DNA of 64,000 nucleotides from Nannochloropsis oceanica (GCA_004519485.1 CP038107.1:558001-622000), one strand, 5' to 3'; positions 20,679 to 31,972 are shown, counted from the stretch's first letter. The notes: generated by a model from the sequence alone, not told the origin. Numbers and translations: made by a program.

Positions 20679-21325
20679 GTGGGCTACCCTTAGCCCTATC
20701 TTGCCTTGTTTGCTATATTGAGTCTACCGTCGGGGAGGGCTTTTTATGAGGCATGCAGAAACAGGCCGATACTGTACCGTGCAGAGAAGAACATCCCCGT
20801 AAGCCGGTTACTTAGGTCTTATGCACTTGAGCCATTGCGAGGTTTGTGAGGCTCTGACACATGTGCCCGTCCTCCACCTTCCCAAACATCCCCTAGACCT
20901 CCCAACCCCGCGGGATATTCCTCTTCTCCTCAAACCTCCCTCTTTATCGTTGTGTTCTTACCTTTTCCAGCACTTGCAGCATGTCCCGCAAGCGCCGCCC
21001 GGCTTCTGTCGTCACCGTGGCAGTGATTGCAGCCATTACTGGTCTCTGTCGTGGTGTGTGTTGTGGGTATGGGATGATTGTGATAGTATGAGCAATCAGC
21101 AAGGTGATTGTACCAGCAATAGCATGAGGAATCGCTGTCTTGTGCTTTCTGTGCGAATGCTTTGCACAAGCTAGGAACTTATTGCTGCCATGCCCCAGTA
21201 TCACTCCCAACCCGCTTCACAATGCATGCACAGTTTAGCGACATTTCCAGCCGTAGGACTCATCCGCTTGGTCCAACCTTGCTTTCCTCCCTCGTCTTGC
21301 TCCTCCTCCAGCCCCCTTCAGCACC
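20679..21325. other. Divergent intergenic region with dispersed-repeat copy
   Basis: The region lies between the minus-strand five-exon gene and the plus-strand DnaJ gene, and includes both upstream regions. Positions 20838-20895 match the diverged repeat at 7887-7954. No coding exon was recognised. Confidence 0.35.
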
Positions 21326-22809
21326 ATGTCCAGCCCCCAAGCCCAGATCAACCAAGCCTTTGGCACAAAGAAGACACTCTACGAGATCCTCGGCGTGCCT
21401 GCGGATGCTACGGTTGCTGTTATTAGGAAGGCCTACTTTAAGATGGCCTTGACTTGTGTGAGTATGGGGGAATGAGCTTGGAGCGAAGGAGGGAGTGGGT
21501 GTAAAAATGGTGTAGCGTGCCTTGCCTCCGTCTCGTAAAATTGCTCTTTGGCGAAAAGGTTGTTCCCACTGATTGCGTGCAAGTGACAGAGGAGAAGATG
21601 GTTGCCGCTCTGGTATCAAATGATCGCCTCGCTCCACTGCTCCCCGTGCTTTCTGATTTTGCCGAAGCGGGACGAACACTATTATTTTCGTTTAAAAACA
21701 AACCCATAATATTTTGCCTGCCTTTTTCTCTTCCGCCGATAGTTCAATGTCATATGTCACACTTATCCCCCCCCTCCTTTGCCAAACACACAGCATCCGG
21801 ACAAGTGCCCGGACGACCCCGGGGCCAATGCTCGCTTTCAAGCCCTCTCAATTATCCACGCCACCCTCAGCGACGACGACAAGCGTCGGAGCTACGACGA
21901 GACGGGAGAAGTTGAATCGGAAGACGTTGAACTGAAACAAAGCGAGCAGGAATGGTATGAGTACTGGCGGGAGCTTTTCCCCACGGTGACGGTAGACAAG
22001 ATCAAAAAGTTTCAAGGGGAGTATCAAGGGAGCGAGGAAGAGAAGGGAGACGTGCTGAAGGCCTACAAGGAGGGCCAAGGAAAGATGAGTTGGGTGATTG
22101 ATAATGTGATGCTGGCGACGGATCAGGACGAGGAACGCTTTCGGGAGATGATTGAGGGTGCCATCGCGGCCAAGGAAGTGAAGCGACTCAAGGGCTTCAA
22201 GGCGGACGTCCTGAAGGACGCCAAGCGGAAGAAGCGGGCAGAAAAGGTCAGAATAGACGGTGGGAGAGGTGTTGGGATATAAAGTCGCAAGCATATGCTT
22301 TGGTCACCACAAGTCAAGAGAGCTGCGTCATTAGGGGCGCAATGACGAACCTCTTGTGACCTCTGTTCTTGCTGGATCGCCTCTCGCGGCTGAAGGCTGA
22401 TGCCCCGAAAGTGTTGTCCTCTCAACATCTCTCCGTCACCCCCTCTCTCCTTTTCTTTCTTCCCTTTGATCCGCAGGAGGCCAAAGAAGCCGAAGAGCTG
22501 CTGCGTGCCATCCACGCAAAGCGGGGTGTGAACGCCCTTGCCACAATGGCTACAGACAGGAGGAATCAAATGTCCAGTTTTTACGATTCTCTGGAGGAAA
22601 AGTACGGAAAGAAGGGCGGCAATGGTGGCGGAGGTGGAGAGAATGGTAGGGCGCGGATTGGGAAGAAGAGGAAGGCGAAGAAGGAAGAAGAGGAGGGGGG
22701 GGAAGAGAAGGACATTGACGATGAGGAGTTTGAACGGATTCGAGCTTCGTTGGGGAGGAATGAGAAAGTGGCCGCAGCGGGGAGAAGGAGTGACAAGATG
22801 AGCGAATGA
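21326..22809 (+). CDS. DNAJC9-like J-domain protein
   Basis: Three exons (21326-21457, 21794-22246, 22477-22809) encode 305 residues. J-domain proteins stimulate Hsp70 ATPase; DNAJC9 is a nuclear J-protein that also handles histones H3-H4. The J domain is residues about 15-80: LYEILGVPADATVAVIRKAY, then HPDK formed exactly across the first splice joint, then ATLSDDDKRRSYDETG. The conserved DNAJC9 middle follows (WYEYWRELFPTVTVDKIKKF, YQGSEEEKGDVLKAY) and then a Lys/Glu-rich helix. The C-terminus is basic with KKRKAKK, a likely nuclear signal. Length is close to the animal protein (about 260). Assignment to C9 rather than another class C member rests on the region after the J domain. Confidence 0.88.
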
Positions 22810-23522
22810 AATACTGCATGAAACGGGAGATGGAAAGGGAGAGGGACGGGTGCAAAGGGTAAGGCCGGCGTGTGCAATGCATGCCCCGTGGACATACCAC
22901 ACCGTAAGATAATCAGAAGAACAAGGAACATATATCTCCGGGCTCTGAATGTTGTGTTATGTTGTTGTGTGTTGGCAATAACGAACAAAGAGGAAGTAGA
23001 GAAAGAATGGCAATGCCTTAATGCAAACAAACAGCCCATGGAACCGTACATAACTTCAAGCCATAAATATCGTTTTCTTCCCTGGGCACATAAAATAGCC
23101 ATGCCAAAGCTCACAGTAGAGCTACAAAAGAATAGCAAAAACAAGATGAAAAGTGCAACCCAGCATTATAAGGATCGTCAGTGACTCTCTATGACCATTA
23201 TATATATATCTTTAAATTTATTTTTTTACAGTCCCTTCTTCCACTCTTTATTATTCTTTTCTCTCTCCACCTTAAGCTACCTCAACCTTCAATACACACA
23301 CCCCTTTGAGTTCGCTATCTTTCCCCCCTCCTAGATCGGCACTTTCACCACCTCCTCAGTCTCTCCCTTTTTTTCTACACTTGTGGTATGTAAGAGGCTC
23401 ATGTAATGATATTTCTCTGGTATCGACACACTTGAGCGACGCAGCGGCTGCGTCTGTTGCTGCTGTACTGTTGCTGCTGCTGCCGCCTCCCACGTCTCCT
23501 CCCCTTCTCCCCCACCCACATA
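22810..23522. other. Convergent 3' flanks; no gene seen
   Basis: AT-rich sequence and a pyrimidine-rich part (about 23220-23520) lie between the DnaJ gene (plus) and the cathepsin L-like gene (minus). Open frames here lack recognisable motifs. Confidence 0.4.
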
Positions 23523-25141
23523 TTAATCTTCAAACAAGAAGGCCCCAACAGGGTAAGACGAGCTAAACAGCATGCCACACGTGCCACATACCGTCAGCTT
23601 CTCCGGTCCACCCTCGCAGCCCGTCCCATCCAAAGGGGTTTGATCCACCGCACATCTGTCCGAGCGTGCCAACCGGATGTACCCGTCCTCTCCCCATGCC
23701 CTTCCCCAGCTGTTGCGCACGAGAAAATATTCGAGTCCAGTCTCGTCGTCTGTGCCGTAGCCTACCAGCTGGACGGCGTGGTTCAGGTCAGCGCCGCAGT
23801 CCTGTTTTGGAGTCGAGGAGGGAGGAAAGAAGGGAAGGAGACAGAGGGATAAGTGACCTTGTCGAGTGCTGAGACATGTCTATCGCTACAAAAATGTCAT
23901 GTCCGAATGTAGAAGGTACATGAAGTGTGTCGAAGTTACCATGAAGTGTGCTTGTCTTGATGTTCCCACATACCTCCATTTCCTCCCCTCCCTCCCTTAC
24001 CCCCCACTCCCTCCCTCCTTCCTCACTCCCTCTCTACCTCAAACGTCAACACTCCCGAGTGGTAGTTGTGAAACTCTGATGCATCCAGAGAAATGGCCAA
24101 TGGCTGGCTATTCACTGCCAGCATATGTGCCCCCAAATCATTAGGTGTCACGTCCACGTATCCCGCAATGCTGCCGACGTGCAAAGGCTGCCTCAAGCAC
24201 ATCGGCTCGGTGCCATTCCCGCTTACGTAAGGATAATCTTGCTCCAGAGAGAACCCTTGGGCCAGCACGTAGTCATACAGAATATCTTGCGTGGCACCAT
24301 AGCACCCGCCGGTGCCCCCGCAGTGGTCAGGGTTGGGAGTACAGGAAACAAATTCTTGCTCGGACAATGTGAAGAGCTTGCCGGTGCTTAGCCAGAGAGC
24401 ACTTTCGATGGCCTGGACCCCCGAAAAGGTCCAGCAGCTGTAGCGGAAAGAGGGAAAGAGGAAGAAAGACAGAGACAGATGAGTCGCTCTTACAAAAAAC
24501 ACTTTTCAAGTAAGGGGGGCACACGGCGTCCATGAAGCATCAAGACACGGCCCCCCGACCCTCTTCCCCCCCCCCGACTATACTTACGACCCACACGCCC
24601 CCTGGTTCTTGGGCTTAGTCACCGCGCCTTTCTCGCGCCAGTCCACATGGGTGGGGAGGTTGGTCAAGAGTCGCTCCTGTTGGCGCAACCCCGACAACTC
24701 GGACTCATTCCCCGCTCCCTCTATCAGAGTTGACAATACCTCCGAGCCAGAATGACGCTTGCGATGCCATTCCTCAGAGGGCTTGAAACCCAGCATACCC
24801 CGAAGCTCGGCCTCTGTCCAATCGGCGTACTCGTTCACACCCTTTCGAAAGGTCGTCTTGCCATTGAGATGCGCAGCATTATGAGCCTGAATGGATTTCT
24901 TGCGCTTGAGGAAAAGGTTCCTGCGCTTTTCCCATTCCTCCGAACCAGGAATGTATTCTTTGCCAAACTCTTCGACGTAGCGGTCAAAGGTATAATTGTG
25001 TTGGGGCTCCAGGTCAAGCGAGAGGCGGGGGCTCGAGTTCACTTGATAAGGCTTGCCCTTGCTGCTTCCACGGACGAGAGCGGCGTCTGACCAGGCCAGC
25101 AGACCCACCGCGGCGGCGACGAAGAGACCAAGGACTTTCAT
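23523..25141 (-). CDS. Cathepsin L-like papain-family endopeptidase with I29 propeptide
   Basis: Three minus-strand exons (24588-25141, 24038-24437, 23523-23801) give 410 residues. Signal peptide: [20 protein letters not shown]. The propeptide is of the inhibitor I29 type ([47 protein letters not shown]). The mature enzyme starts near [20 protein letters not shown]. The oxyanion Gln and active Cys are in NQGACGSCWTFS, split by the first intron. His is in [11 protein letters not shown] and Asn in [13 protein letters not shown]. All catalytic residues are present. The C-terminus carries extra Cys (about 45 residues past GYIRLA), as in several protist forms. It probably acts in a lysosome-like vacuole. 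It is a different clade from cathepsin Z at 14-15 kb, so the two are not a tandem pair. Confidence 0.93.
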
Positions 25142-25523
25142 TGTAATATTATCGGAGCGGACAGTGACTGTTGGTAACTGTAGGTTGTGTTCGAGTCAGT
25201 TGGTCAGCGTCAAGGAACAAAAAGGCACAGCAGGCGGGAAAAGGCTTGGGTCGCGAGATGGCACCGAAAAGCATGAGATAGGGGCTTGCAGTAAATATCA
25301 ACTTTTACATTGATGCTGTCTGCGTGGGTAAATTGAGGGCGTCTAGACTTTGTGGTGGTAGTGGTGGTGTTGTGACATTCAAAACGAGCAGGCATGAGTC
25401 TCGGAAGCTGGCACAACTGCCAGTGCCTTCGCTTTACTTCTACGCCTACGCAGTTCCAAACCACACACCGCACAGGGCCTCTGCATGCGTCAGAGTCGCC
25501 TGTACGCCTTCGTCTCATCCATC
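25142..25523. promoter_or_regulatory. Shared upstream region of cathepsin L-like and 5'-nucleotidase genes
   Basis: The two genes are divergent with about 380 bp between assigned starts. No specific promoter element was recognised. Confidence 0.4.
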
Positions 25524-27144
25524 ATGAGCAGAGGCAGCCGCAACGGCAGCGGCATTTCCTGCACGGTACGTCCACCCACATTCCTAGTCCTCCATGCGCC
25601 TCCTTTGCACCCTAACCGACTTGACTTGGACAGGAAAAAATCAAGCACACACCGTCTCTTCGTAATAATCCCCACACAAAATTGTCAATTGTTCAATCCA
25701 CTCCTCATTTTCTCAACCATCTATTCTTAGGTACCTGCACAGGCATCATTGAACCCCTCCAGTCCCTTCTCCTCTTCGGCCGATGGCTATGTCAACCACC
25801 GCGTGGTTATCAATGACCCCGTTGCGTTTCAGGTTAAGAAGGAGAAGCTTACAATGGACGGCCCTAGCAAACTTCAGGTAGGCTGCAAGAGCGAGCGGCA
25901 GCCGACGCTGCTGTCCCTTCATCTAATGTGCTTCATTATGCCCCCCCTCATCTCCTCGTCCGCGTTACATTTAAATGCTACGAATGACATTGTTGAAATC
26001 GTCTCTTCCACATGTTTATACCCTTTCAGCTTCCTTTCCCCACCCACTTCCCATCCATACTCCGTCCTTCCCCTTCCTCTCTTCCCCATAGCTACTCTTT
26101 GACTGGGACTTTACGATGACACACTTTTTCTTGGATGGACGCCGGGCCTGCAGCTGCCACAAAGCAATTGAGGACTGCGACTTGCTTCCCGCATCCTACC
26201 ACGAGTAAGTTAAGTCAAATTGTCGACAGGAGGCACCCATGCCAACCTCTCCATTTCTTTCCACACACCCTTCCTGCCCTCCTTCTTCGACAGCAAAGCT
26301 CAAGCCCTCCAGACCTTCTACTACGCCAAGGAGGTCGACCCTTCACTCACACTTGTCCAAAAAATCCCTTTCATGGAAGACTGGGTCCGGGAGGCCCACG
26401 AGCTATTGATCGAGTACAATTTTCGTCGGTCTCTCCTCCCCACTGCTGTCCGAAACGCCCACCTCGCCGTGAGGGAGGGATGCCAAGAAATCATGGATGT
26501 CAGTGCACGGGCCGCGGTGCCTCTATTGATATTTTCGGCAGGGATCGCTGATGTGTTGGAGGAGGTGTGTCGGCAGCAGTTGTCCAAGCCCTTGCCGGAC
26601 ACGGTGCATGTCGTGTCGAATCGGATGCTGTTTTCTTCTATTTTCTCTTCCAACACAAAAGAACGAAACCAAGGGGAAGAAAAAGATAAAGAGGTGTTGG
26701 TCGGCTTTACTGAGCCCGTCTTTCACGTGTTTAACAAGCGAGCGGCGAGCGTGCTAGACTCCTCCTCTTACTTTCACCAAACTGATTACGAACAACGAAG
26801 GAATGTGTTGCTGGTGGGGGACAGCCTGGGAGACCTGCACATGAGTGATGGGCTGGACGCGGAGGAGATTTTGAGGATTGGGTTCTTGAATGATCGGTAA
26901 GTATAAAGATGATGGATGTTGTTTTCATTTCCTTTTCTCCCTCCTTCCTGTCGTCATTTTTTCTCACCACTACTCTCATATTTACTCAACAAAATACAGG
27001 GTGGAAGAGCGGTTGGACGAATACAGCCAAAGGTTCGACGTAGTACTACTTGGTGACGGGGATTTAAGCTATGTGATTGCATTGCTAAACGAACTTGTAG
27101 GAGAGGGCGAGGGTGGTGCCGGCGGAGGGAATGGTGCATCTTGA
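25524..27144 (+). CDS. NT5C3: Cytosolic 5'-nucleotidase III (pyrimidine 5'-nucleotidase)
   Basis: Five exons (25524-25565, 25731-25877, 26092-26204, 26294-26896, 27000-27144) give 349 residues. The enzyme dephosphorylates pyrimidine nucleoside monophosphates and belongs to the HAD superfamily. HAD motif I is DWDFTMT (Asp nucleophile and second Asp). Motif II lies in PLLIFSAGIADVLEEV. Motif III/IV is LLVGDSLGDLHMSDG. Further family blocks are YYAKEVDPSLTLVQKIPFM, VVSNRM, HVFNKRAA and IGFLNDR-VEERLDEY, the last restored across intron 4. The first two exons (about 63 residues) are not family-like and could be a targeting or regulatory extension; the 42-nt first exon is the weakest. A charged insertion (KERNQGEEKDKE) follows VVSNRM. 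Confidence 0.92.
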
Positions 27145-27592
27145 GATATAATGATGGTGACAGGATGACTGATGGACATAGCCTGTATTGAATCGTGAAC
27201 TATAGATTTTCAATACGTGATACAAGCAAATTGTGACAGCTCACTCCTGTCCTGCTTTCATGTTTTTTTTTGGGGGGGGTTACTTCGCCCTCTTCACTTC
27301 GGTGAAATCATGTCGCTCAGTCACCCGGATACTGCCCATCCCATCTGCGAACCACCGTGCCATGCTGTGGTCTTTGCGTCCAGACCCGTGCTTTGCGTGC
27401 ATCCACCACTGAGTTTGCTCACCATCTTCTTGCATGATGACTTTGACTTGTGCTCAGGCCGTGGCATCAGGTCATGGCTTCTAAAATTGCACCTTGCCTC
27501 CCACGTTTCCATGATGCAGAGGACGGCAACTTGCTTCTTCCACCTCACGCTTGCTAACCCTTTGACCACATCCATATCAACACAGAGAAGAT
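27145..27592. other. Intergenic, same-strand spacer
   Basis: This should contain the 3' UTR of the 5'-nucleotidase and the promoter of ClpP. A G-run (GGGGGGG) occurs near 27270. No gene was recognised. Confidence 0.35.
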
Positions 27593-28504
27593 ATGCGGTC
27601 GTCACAGATCCTTACGCTGGCCGTTGCCCTATGCGGAAGCTTCTCGATGACCTTGACGTCCGCCTACCAGTCGCCCTCGTTCGCCCCTGCTCCTTCCCGT
27701 GCTAGCAGGTGGATGCTTGGCAGTCGTTCCGCGGGTGTTGCCCCCACAGCCACTTTCAACCCTCCTGCTGCCTCAGCTCGTGGTGCTCGTGGTGGGGCGG
27801 GGTCATTGGTGATGATGCCGATTGGTGTGCCCAAGGTGGCGTACCGCGTGCCGGGCTCGGGAAGTGCGGACTGGGTGGACATTTACAACCGTCTGTACCG
27901 GGAACGCATTATTTTCCTGGGGCAAGAGATCGATGACGACTATGCCAATCAGATTATCGGTGTACTCTTGTACTTGGATCAGGAGGATAGCTCCCGGCCG
28001 ATTTATATGTACATCAATTGCCCCGGTGGCTCTGTGATTGCAGGGTTGGCTATCTTTGACGTGATGCAGCTTATTCGCTCCGAGATTGTCACAATCAACA
28101 TTGGCATGGCAGCATCCATGGCCTCGTTTTTGCTAGCGGCGGGAAAGAAGGGGAAGCGTTTGGCTTTGCCGCATTCGCGGGTAATGATTCATCAGCCTAT
28201 GGGCGGGGCACAAGGCCAGGCAGAGGATATTAAGGTTGAAGCTGCGCAAATTTTGCGGATTAAAAAGAATCTGGTGGGGATGTATAGCAAAATGACGGGG
28301 AGGACCACGGAGCAGATTGTGATTGATTTGGACAGGGACAATTACTTGTCAGCGCAGGAGGCTCTGGACCACGGGTTGATCGATGAGATTGTGGAGTTGG
28401 AAAAGGCCATGGAGAGGGAGGAGAACCCTAATGTTAACTTGGACCCCGTCAGGGCCTTTGCAGGGGTGGCGAAGGACGATGACCCATTGAAGTACTTGCC
28501 TTAG
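27593..28504 (+). CDS. clpP: Plastid-targeted ATP-dependent Clp protease proteolytic subunit ClpP
   Basis: A single exon encodes 303 residues. ClpP forms the tetradecameric protease core fed by a Clp ATPase. The N-terminus is a signal peptide ([19 protein letters not shown]) followed by [15 protein letters not shown], a bipartite heterokont plastid presequence. The mature part has [69 protein letters not shown] and [18 protein letters not shown]. The catalytic triad is complete: Ser of AASM, His of MIHQP, Asp of DRDN. So this is a true ClpP, not an inactive ClpR. The C-terminal extension after LIDEIV is about 40 residues. In heterokonts some clpP genes are nuclear; this is one. Confidence 0.95.
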   Translation: MRSSQILTLAVALCGSFSMTLTSAYQSPSFAPAPSRASRWMLGSRSAGVAPTATFNPPAASARGARGGAGSLVMMPIGVPKVAYRVPGSGSADWVDIYNRLYRERIIFLGQEIDDDYANQIIGVLLYLDQEDSSRPIYMYINCPGGSVIAGLAIFDVMQLIRSEIVTINIGMAASMASFLLAAGKKGKRLALPHSRVMIHQPMGGAQGQAEDIKVEAAQILRIKKNLVGMYSKMTGRTTEQIVIDLDRDNYLSAQEALDHGLIDEIVELEKAMEREENPNVNLDPVRAFAGVAKDDDPLKYLP

Positions 28505-28881
28505 ATAGCAAGAAGGACCAGGGAAGGTTACGGAAGGAGAGAGAGGTGGAAGGGCGGATTAGGGTGGGAAAAGAGAAAGAGAAGGTGGGTGAGAAAAGCT
28601 TTTTACTGGAGCAACGGAACGGAAAGAAAAGCAGACCGCCAAATCTATTGGAAACATGAATACCGCATACACAAATCATTTCATTTACCACTTTACAATT
28701 ATTTCCAACTTCATACCTTTCCCGTCCTTGTGGGTCACATTTTGCCGCGTAGTTTGTTTATTTACAGTTGCTGCCATACCATTGACTCACTCAATGCCCT
28801 CCCTCCCGCTCAATCGCGCTTTATCATTTTAAACCACTCATTTACCTTTGCACTGGGATTGCCCTTTTCCTTTTATTCTCC
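28505..28881. other. Convergent 3' flanks of ClpP and MFS genes
   Basis: The first 80 bp are purine-rich and the rest is AT-rich. It holds the 3' UTRs of two convergent genes. No gene was recognised. Confidence 0.35.
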
Positions 28882-30414
28882 TCATATTTGTCCTTCCCCC
28901 TCCCCTCCCTCGCTAGCCCCACACTGCTGTTGCCGCTGCTGCCGCTGCTGCTTCTCCGCCTCCCACCTCCCAAACCTTGCAGGACGATACATCAATATCG
29001 GGAACGCACACAAGGTCGTCACACAAAGCACAAAGACTGCGGGCGGCTTCCAAAACACTCGACAACTCCCTTCTCTTTCCTCATACCTATTAATGGCTAG
29101 AGAAAACAAAGACGCTAATGGCAGCCCAGCCAAGTTCCCTGCACTCAACAACAAGCCAGAGGAGAAAAATTCAGGAACCTCCGGAAACATTATCTCTACG
29201 CCATTTTCAATCGCGACAGGCAAAAGGGGTAGCATCCAAAGACCCAACAAAGCGAAGCTCGTGGTGAGAAAGGCCAAATTATTCGGGCGAAGCGCAGAGA
29301 TAAAAAGGAATGAGGCGACCCACGCCCCCATGAATCCTACTTTCAAGCAGAGGCTGTAGTGATGAGTGGCGTCGAGAATAAGGCCGGCGAGAAAGGCACC
29401 TAGGAGGCCAGTGCCGATAAATATGCCTCCGAGCGCACCCGATTCGGAATCGCTGTACCCGCAGGGGGAGAGGAGTTGACCAACAAGGGTGAGAAGCGCA
29501 TTAAAAAACCCTAGGCCCAAACCGAAGCAGACGAAGAGAAGGCGAAAAGAGGAGTTGAGGACCAGGCAGCGGTGCAGGTCAGTTTTGAGCGCTTGCCACG
29601 TCGGAATGCTTGGTTGATGGTGGAGCTCTCGCGCGTATTGCTTATCTTGCTGCTGCTGGACGTGAAGGGCGGCCGTGTGACTGGGTGGAGTAGGTGGACT
29701 GTCCTTTACCCCAAGCCATGCCCACACAGTAGTTGCTGCTACAACAACCAATTGCGCCAATAGAAACAGCCGCAATCCATCCCGAGCGCTCGCGCCACCA
29801 CTCCCTTCATCCCCTCCTCCGACAAAAGCAGGAGCTACAGTTACACCAACTGCGTTGCCCAACGGCGAGCACATGAATGCCAGACTGGTTACAACATCAC
29901 GTTGCTTTACCTCAAACCATTTTCCTGCCAATGCAGGCGGAACGTTTATAAGTAAAGGCTGTGCCAACGCCGCCAAACACGTGCCAAAGAGTAAGAGGAC
30001 GTACCCCCCGCCACCGCCACCACCATCCGATTTCGGCAGCACATACAACGAAGTCAATCGCAACACTGCACCCATTGTCGTCAGGACCCCGCCCATCAAG
30101 AGCGTGGCCCGTAGTCCCCAGCGTTCCATCAAGCAGTAACCTATCACCGTCCCGGGCAAAAAGCAGATTTGAAAGCTCAATGCTATAACGTTTATCCAAG
30201 CCGATGACACACCGAATGTAGAAGCGGTTGCGGGGGTGATTGCGCTAAATGCCACCCATACCACGGCGTTCGTCAAAATCAAGGCGCACAGGAGGGCCAA
30301 CTGGTGGTAGCGGGCGGCGTAAACGCGGGGCTGCCGCGCAGTGTCGTCATCGCAGTTGCAGTCTGTGCTGCTGCTTGGGCTCCCACCAGTCAGGGTAAAG
30401 AAGGGGGCGTTCAT
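28882..30414 (-). CDS. Major facilitator transporter, SLC49 (FLVCR/DIRC2)-like
   Basis: A single exon encodes 510 residues with about 12 hydrophobic helices. The N-terminal half opens with RYHQLALLCALILTNAVVWV, then SAWINVIALSFQICFLPGTV and MERWGLRATLLMGG, the MFS loop 2-3 signature (G/E-R-W-G-R-T/R). A second block is INVPPALAGKWFEVKQRDVV and SPLGNAVG. This arrangement (TNA-x-x-W at helix 1, W-I-N at helix 2, NxPPxLAxxWFxxxxR-x-x at helix 4-5) is that of SLC49 heme, choline and pyridoxine carriers. The central loop is Gln/His-rich. The C-terminal half has GGIFIGTGLLGAFLAGLILD. The C-terminus is Gln/Gly-rich and cytosolic. The substrate cannot be told from sequence. Confidence 0.8.
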   Translation of the reverse strand: MNAPFFTLTGGSPSSSTDCNCDDDTARQPRVYAARYHQLALLCALILTNAVVWVAFSAITPATASTFGVSSAWINVIALSFQICFLPGTVIGYCLMERWGLRATLLMGGVLTTMGAVLRLTSLYVLPKSDGGGGGGGYVLLLFGTCLAALAQPLLINVPPALAGKWFEVKQRDVVTSLAFMCSPLGNAVGVTVAPAFVGGGDEGSGGASARDGLRLFLLAQLVVVAATTVWAWLGVKDSPPTPPSHTAALHVQQQQDKQYARELHHQPSIPTWQALKTDLHRCLVLNSSFRLLFVCFGLGLGFFNALLTLVGQLLSPCGYSDSESGALGGIFIGTGLLGAFLAGLILDATHHYSLCLKVGFMGAWVASFLFISALRPNNLAFLTTSFALLGLWMLPLLPVAIENGVEIMFPEVPEFFSSGLLLSAGNLAGLPLASLFSLAINRYEEREGSCRVFWKPPAVFVLCVTTLCAFPILMYRPARFGRWEAEKQQRQQRQQQCGASEGGEGEGQI

Positions 30415-30655
30415 CGATAGCCTTTGAGGGGCTGCTGCGGCGCTGTCATGAGGGTCTCTGCCCTGACTTTGCGATTGGGGATGGTAGTTGCATTGTATCG
30501 GGGTATGGAAAAAGTCTCAGTGATAGAGGCAATCGAAGTTACTGGCGATTCCCACGACTCCATCCATGCTGACCTGGTCAGTTGCCCGAGACCGTTTGAG
30601 GTACATTTTCCTCACCCATTTCCTGCCACCACAACGCACAGGTGTCTCGAAGGCT
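30415..30655. promoter_or_regulatory. Shared upstream region of MFS and glutathione peroxidase genes
   Basis: The two ATGs are back to back with 241 bp between them, the shortest well-supported divergent pair in the window. No specific box was recognised. Confidence 0.4.
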
Positions 30656-30754
30656 ATGTCTAAATTTACCACATGGTGTCTCCTGCTGCTGCAGGCTGCT
30701 GTGACGGTGCAAGCCTTCTTCCAGCCTTCCCACCCTTCCTTCACCCGGACACGT

Positions 30755-30822
<68 letters not shown>

Positions 30823-31972
30823 GAGGATGACACTAGCAGACCCCCATGTATCCTCGTCCATCCTCTCCACTCCCAGGCGCTCTACTGTCTTACCAGCCTC
30901 GTCCTCTCGTGCAGGTTTTTTGCAGAGAGTCGCTGCGCTGACGCTTGGTGGTGGCCTCTTTCTCCCCGGCACCGCAGGTCAGGCACTTGCCGTACCTGCA
31001 TCTGAGGGCCCTGATCTCAACCCAATTCTCCTGCAAATGGAAGGCAAAACTATCCGATTTCGAGATGCCAAGGGTAAAAAGGCCACAATTGTGGTTAATG
31101 TGGTATGTTGCCAGGGTTGTGCGAGTGAAAGAGGACAGGAGGGGGTCTAGAAGGAGCCGAAACATCTTCTTATTTTCTTTTTCGAACCTTTTACCCCATT
31201 CTCTTCCCACTACAACTCAGGCATCGCAGTGTGCTCTAACTGGAGGTGAGTGACCTTTTGAGGCGGCAGTACGCGGGGGGAGAGTTGCATGGATTGCTTT
31301 AGAGTACATTACTTGTGCCCTCAACTCAATCTCTTTTCCTCCACCCCAACTCCCGCAATTATGAAGGCAACTACCCGGGCCTGCAAGATTTGTTCGAGAA
31401 ATACCACGATCAAGGCTTGGAGGTGCTGGCTTTTCCTTCAAACCAGGTACGTCTATTATCTTGAGTCTCCGGGGGAATGCTACAGTATGACTTACGCCGC
31501 CCCCCTTCCCTCCCACCATCAGTTTGGATTTCAAGAGCCCGACCCTGTGGAAAAAGTACGCAAGGATATGAAGGATCGATTCGGCGTCACATTCCCCATT
31601 TATAACAAGGTGGACGTGAATGGAGCTGGGGCGCATCCGTTGTTCGCAGCCTTGAAGAAGTATGAGCCCGAGCTCTCAAATCACAATCCTAAGTTGAGCT
31701 GGAATTTCACTGTAAGTTGTTGTTGATAGAGCGCTGCTTCACCCGAAATTTTCCGGATGGTTGATTGATCTCGACTTTCTTCCCATTCCATTTAACCTCT
31801 TGACCCCCTCCACTCTGACCACGCGTAGAAATTTCTCATGGACGCGGATGGAGTTCCTGTCCGCCGCTACCAGCCAGGCATCGATCCAGAGCAAATGGAG
31901 GGAGACATTAAGAGCCTCTTGGCAGGCAAAAAGCTTCCCTCTGCCCGGAAGACGAGTTTGAATGAGTACTAG
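30656..31972 (+). CDS. Plastid-targeted glutathione peroxidase (Cys type)
   Basis: Five exons (30656-31102, 31221-31245, 31367-31446, 31523-31711, 31829-31972) give 294 residues. The enzyme reduces peroxides, in algae often with thioredoxin as donor. A signal peptide (CLLLLQAAVTVQA) ends at FFQPS, an ASAF-like plastid cleavage site. Then comes a run of about 22 Ser. A second hydrophobic stretch (VAALTLGGGLFLPGTAGQALA) may be a thylakoid-lumen signal. The GPX domain starts near residue 125: VVNV-ASQCALTG-GNYPGLQDLFEKY, FPSNQ-FGFQEP and LSWNFT-KFLMDADG. These blocks are each interrupted by introns and restored on splicing. The active residue is Cys (TGT), not selenocysteine. The Gln and Trp partners lie in FPSNQ and WNF. 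Confidence 0.92.
30755..30820 (+). repeat. (AGC)n microsatellite encoding poly-Ser
   Basis: About 22 perfect AGC units lie inside the transit-peptide part of the glutathione peroxidase gene. The run keeps the frame and encodes Ser only. Being a pure triplet repeat, it is likely to vary in length between strains. Confidence 0.95.

Noticed and set aside
22123-23144. Minus-strand frames of 116-259 codons antisense to the DnaJ gene
   Set aside because: They mirror the well-supported DnaJ exons and are rich in Ser/Phe/Leu from complementing Lys/Glu codons.
14036-25141. Cathepsin Z and cathepsin L-like genes as a tandem protease cluster
   Set aside because: They belong to different clades, have different intron positions and four or more genes between them.
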